IMG/VR virus record: IMGVR_UViG_3300043399_000151
Coordinates: 1-37,652 of that record
Direction: 5' to 3' (one strand)
From: a virus
DNA: 37,652 nucleotides
The notes beneath the pieces were generated by a model. It was not told where the DNA came from, ran no database searches, and saw only the letters and a program-made list of their open reading frames with translations. The position numbers and the translations under genes were made by a program. Below are positions 35,372 to 37,652 of the stretch, one piece after another; the stretch's first letter is position 1, and every line of letters begins with the position of its first letter.

Positions 35372-37652
35372 TGGGTTTTATCGTCGCTGGGATTGTTGGC
35401 CTTGCATCCATAATTGCACCGACGGCCATTGCTGGAGCCATCGGCGCTATTGGGATTACCGTAAGTGCTGCAACGATCACAGCCATTGGCGTGTCCTTGG
35501 CTCTGTCTGCGGTTTCCCAGCTTCTTCTGACACCGAAGGTGCCGGAAAGCCAACTGTCTCGCCTTAATGTTTCGCTTGACACCACAACACCGCGCAAAGC
35601 TGTGTTCGGCACTACGGCCTTGAATCTTGATTTGCGCTACCATGAGGCAAGCGGTGACGATCAAGAATATATTGATTACATCATCGCTGTCGCAGCGCAC
35701 AAAGTTAAGTCTATCGATGAAGTTTGGTTTGAGGAAAAGCAGGCTTGGACAGCTTCTGGTGGAGTGACCTCAACCTACGCCAATTACCTTTGGGTAGAAA
35801 CGCTAACTGAAGCCAGTGCATCATCGTATCTGACTGTCAATGCTGGTACTAAATGGGGTGCCAGTCAGCGCATGACTGGCTGCGCATTGGTGAAAATCCG
35901 CATTCGTCGTAGCGGCATCGACAAAGAGGTTGAAAGCCCGCTAGTCAACGCTCTGCCCAGTCGCGTCACTATTATCGGGGAAGGTGCGCCGCTCTACGAT
36001 CCTCGCAAGGATAGTACTGTAGTTGGCGGCTCTGGAACGCACCGGGCGGCCAATCAGGCAACTTGGGGGGTGTACACCAACCCAGACGATACCGACAATC
36101 CTGCGCTGCAATTGCTCTGGTGGCTCCTAGGGTGGAAAATCAACGATAAACTTTCGGTAGGTTGTGGGGTTCCTCCAGCCCGCATTGATCTTCAAAGCTT
36201 TATCGTGGCTGCCAACATTTGTGATGAAAATATAGCTTTGGCCAGCGGCGGTACGCAGAAGCGCTATCGAACTTCTGGGACGGCATCTGACTCTGATGAC
36301 CGTATGAATGTCATCAGCACATTTTTGGCCTGCATGAATGGGACGCTGCGCGATAGCAACGGCAAGCTGGCACTGACTATCATCAAGAATGATCTGTCAA
36401 ACTATGTCATGACACTTGATGATAATGACATGCTGGATGACTTTGAGTGGAGCCAGACTCGTGGCTTGACTGAAAGCTATTCCAAGGTCCGAGGCAGTTA
36501 TGTGGACCCATCACAAAACAGTCTATATCAGTTGGTGGATTACCCTGAGATAGAGGTAGTCGGGGGATCGCCTGACGGAATCGAGCGCGTGATGACGCTT
36601 GACCTTCCATATGTCGAGGACGGTCGCCGCGCACAGCGGATCGCCAAGCAAGTTCTCCAGCGCAATCAGTATCGCGGAACTTTTAGTGCTTCTTTTACGG
36701 CCAAGGCTTTGGGGTGCGACATTGGCGATGTGGTTCGTCTGACGTTTACGCCTCTTGGCTGGTCAAACAAACCATTTCGTGTAGTCAGCAAGGAAATCCG
36801 CTTTGATGGCCAAGTGCCACTCGTTCTGATCGAAGAAAATGCTGCAATTTATGCCTGGGATGCAGAGGATGTTGCACCTGTAACACCAGCAACTCCGACA
36901 ATTTATGACCCTTTGAAAAGCCCGATCATCAAGGGCATTACTGAAGCCAATGAATTGACGATCACTGGCTATCTGACAAATGAAGCGATCACAATTGCCG
37001 CTGATAGCCTAGGAAACGTGATTAGCTATAGCGGGGCCGTTGGTAGCTTCAAGGTTTACCAAGGCATCACAGATAAGTCTTCTCTTGCGTCATATAGCGT
37101 TGCTTCAACTGTGGATGCCACTGTAGCAATCAATGCTACGACTGGCGCGTACTCGGTCAGCAACCTTGCAGCCGAAAACGGGAGTGCAACTCTGCAAGCC
37201 GTTTTTGGTGGTGTTACGCTGCAAAAGGTTTTGAGCCTTTCTAAGGCCCGCCAAGGAAACATTGGCAACATCGGCCCTGCTGGGTTGAACGCTTATCTCA
37301 CCAAGGAATCCGTGCAGGTCTTTGCTTATGCCAATGGCGGCGTGGTTTCTTATGCGCCAACTGCGGGTGAGTTTAAGATATTTAGTGGCAATACGGATGT
37401 CAGTAGCAATTTCTCGCTTTCTACCGTAGACAATCCGCAAAGCCTGATCGTGGTTTACTCTGGCCGCAACTACCAAGTCACTGGCGGGTTTGATGCGGCG
37501 GAAGACAATGCCACGGTGACGATCCGCGCTACCGGCTCTGGCGACTACGCCGGGGTGACATTGGACAAGGTAATGTCACTGTCCAAGTCCAAGGGCGGTT
37601 ATGAGATTGTTTCCTCGCTGCCTTCTACCGAGTTGTTTGAAGGTAGGGTCGT
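35371..37652 (+). CDS. Tail-tip / central fibre protein (gpJ-like), N-terminal part
   Basis: The ATG overlaps the previous stop (TAATG). The frame is open to the end of the window and continues at base 3, giving 853 residues in all. The first ~50 residues are strongly hydrophobic and Gly/Ala-rich (GFIVAGIVGLASIIAP and GIGITVSAATITAIGVSLAL-like stretches), perhaps able to insert into membrane. The body has the gpJ-like order: RKAVFGTTALN-like region, QNDAT-type NPALQLLWWLLGWKIND, SDSDDRMNVISTFLACMNGT, LDDFEWSQTRGLTESYSKVR and GCDIGDVVRLTFTPLGW. It should form the tail tip and contact the receptor. Confidence 0.9.
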   Translation, partial: MGFIVAGIVGLASIIAPTAIAGAIGAIGITVSAATITAIGVSLALSAVSQLLLTPKVPESQLSRLNVSLDTTTPRKAVFGTTALNLDLRYHEASGDDQEYIDYIIAVAAHKVKSIDEVWFEEKQAWTASGGVTSTYANYLWVETLTEASASSYLTVNAGTKWGASQRMTGCALVKIRIRRSGIDKEVESPLVNALPSRVTIIGEGAPLYDPRKDSTVVGGSGTHRAANQATWGVYTNPDDTDNPALQLLWWLLGWKINDKLSVGCGVPPARIDLQSFIVAANICDENIALASGGTQKRYRTSGTASDSDDRMNVISTFLACMNGTLRDSNGKLALTIIKNDLSNYVMTLDDNDMLDDFEWSQTRGLTESYSKVRGSYVDPSQNSLYQLVDYPEIEVVGGSPDGIERVMTLDLPYVEDGRRAQRIAKQVLQRNQYRGTFSASFTAKALGCDIGDVVRLTFTPLGWSNKPFRVVSKEIRFDGQVPLVLIEENAAIYAWDAEDVAPVTPATPTIYDPLKSPIIKGITEANELTITGYLTNEAITIAADSLGNVISYSGAVGSFKVYQGITDKSSLASYSVASTVDATVAINATTGAYSVSNLAAENGSATLQAVFGGVTLQKVLSLSKARQGNIGNIGPAGLNAYLTKESVQVFAYANGGVVSYAPTAGEFKIFSGNTDVSSNFSLSTVDNPQSLIVVYSGRNYQVTGGFDAAEDNATVTIRATGSGDYAGVTLDKVMSLSKSKGGYEIVSSLPSTELFEGRV
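37526..37652. repeat. Terminal direct repeat, right copy (circular closure)
   Basis: Exact copy of 1-127; see the left copy. It lies within the gpJ-like gene and keeps its frame across the join. Confidence 0.95.

Noticed and set aside
1-37652. Integrase, CI-type repressor, tRNA genes, CRISPR arrays, insertion sequences
   Set aside because: None found by reading the likely proteins and repeats; the only repressor-like gene is the small Cro-like one. tRNA absence is judged by eye and is less certain.
37526-37652. True long terminal repeat as in T7-like phages
   Set aside because: It cuts through the gpJ-like gene, has the length of an assembler k-mer and joins in frame; the gpA-type terminase predicts cos ends instead.

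Overview
This window is a complete, circularly permuted genome of a small siphovirus. Bases 1-127 are repeated exactly at 37526-37652, so the sequence closes into a circle of 37,525 bp, and the central tail-tip gene (gpJ-like) runs across the join. The structural genes follow the lambda order: small and large terminase of the gpA type, portal, protease-capsid, FI/FII-like, tail terminator, tail tube, G/GT chaperones, tape measure, tail tip. A holin/endolysin/spanin cassette indicates a Gram-negative host. A spike-base-type protein of the kind known from the Rhodobacter gene transfer agent makes an alphaproteobacterial host plausible, but that is inference. I see no integrase, no CI-type repressor, no tRNA gene and no CRISPR array, so a virulent lifestyle is likely, although a small P22-type Cro-like protein is present.

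Layout, read around the circle. (1) 22412-37652 and 1-7514 form one long plus-strand late operon. It begins just after a rho-independent terminator (22252-22278) with a good sigma70-like promoter (22412-22440). It holds an HNH endonuclease, terminase, portal, a protease-capsid fusion, head-tail joining genes, two tandem tail-tube paralogues, a frameshifted G/GT pair, tape measure, tail-tip proteins, tail fibre, lysis cassette and a metallophosphoesterase. (2) 7492-10860 is a minus-strand run of small, tightly overlapping accessory genes, several with zinc-ribbon-like Cys motifs. (3) 10895-11743 is a short plus-strand group of unknown small proteins. (4) 11740-16627 is a minus-strand replication/recombination operon: VRR-NUC nuclease, superfamily 2 helicase, YqaJ exonuclease, single-strand-binding protein and Sak4/RecA-like ATPase. 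(5) 16628-16724 is a divergent control region, followed on the plus strand by Cro and a prim-pol/helicase. (6) 19172-19571 is a non-coding, AT-rich, repeat-rich stretch that looks like a replication origin. (7) 19572-22226 holds early or middle plus-strand genes: a methyltransferase, a DUF3310 protein, a displaced gpZ-like protein and small proteins.

The most notable points are these. Three HNH endonuclease genes are present: one lies antisense inside the tail-fibre gene and splits it in two, one sits at the 3' end of the same fibre gene between near-copies of the gene end and ribosome binding site, and one lies next to the terminase. There is a textbook -1 frameshift signal, with a slippery A AAA AAC and a perfect 13-bp stem, for the tail chaperone. 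The tail-tube gene is duplicated in tandem. The protease-capsid fusion carries an internal ribosome binding site and start for the capsid part. A translationally coupled small gene has an in-frame amber codon. An iteron-like family of GACNTAGTG repeats lies after the primase. A gpZ-like gene has moved out of the tail block to the region upstream of the terminase.
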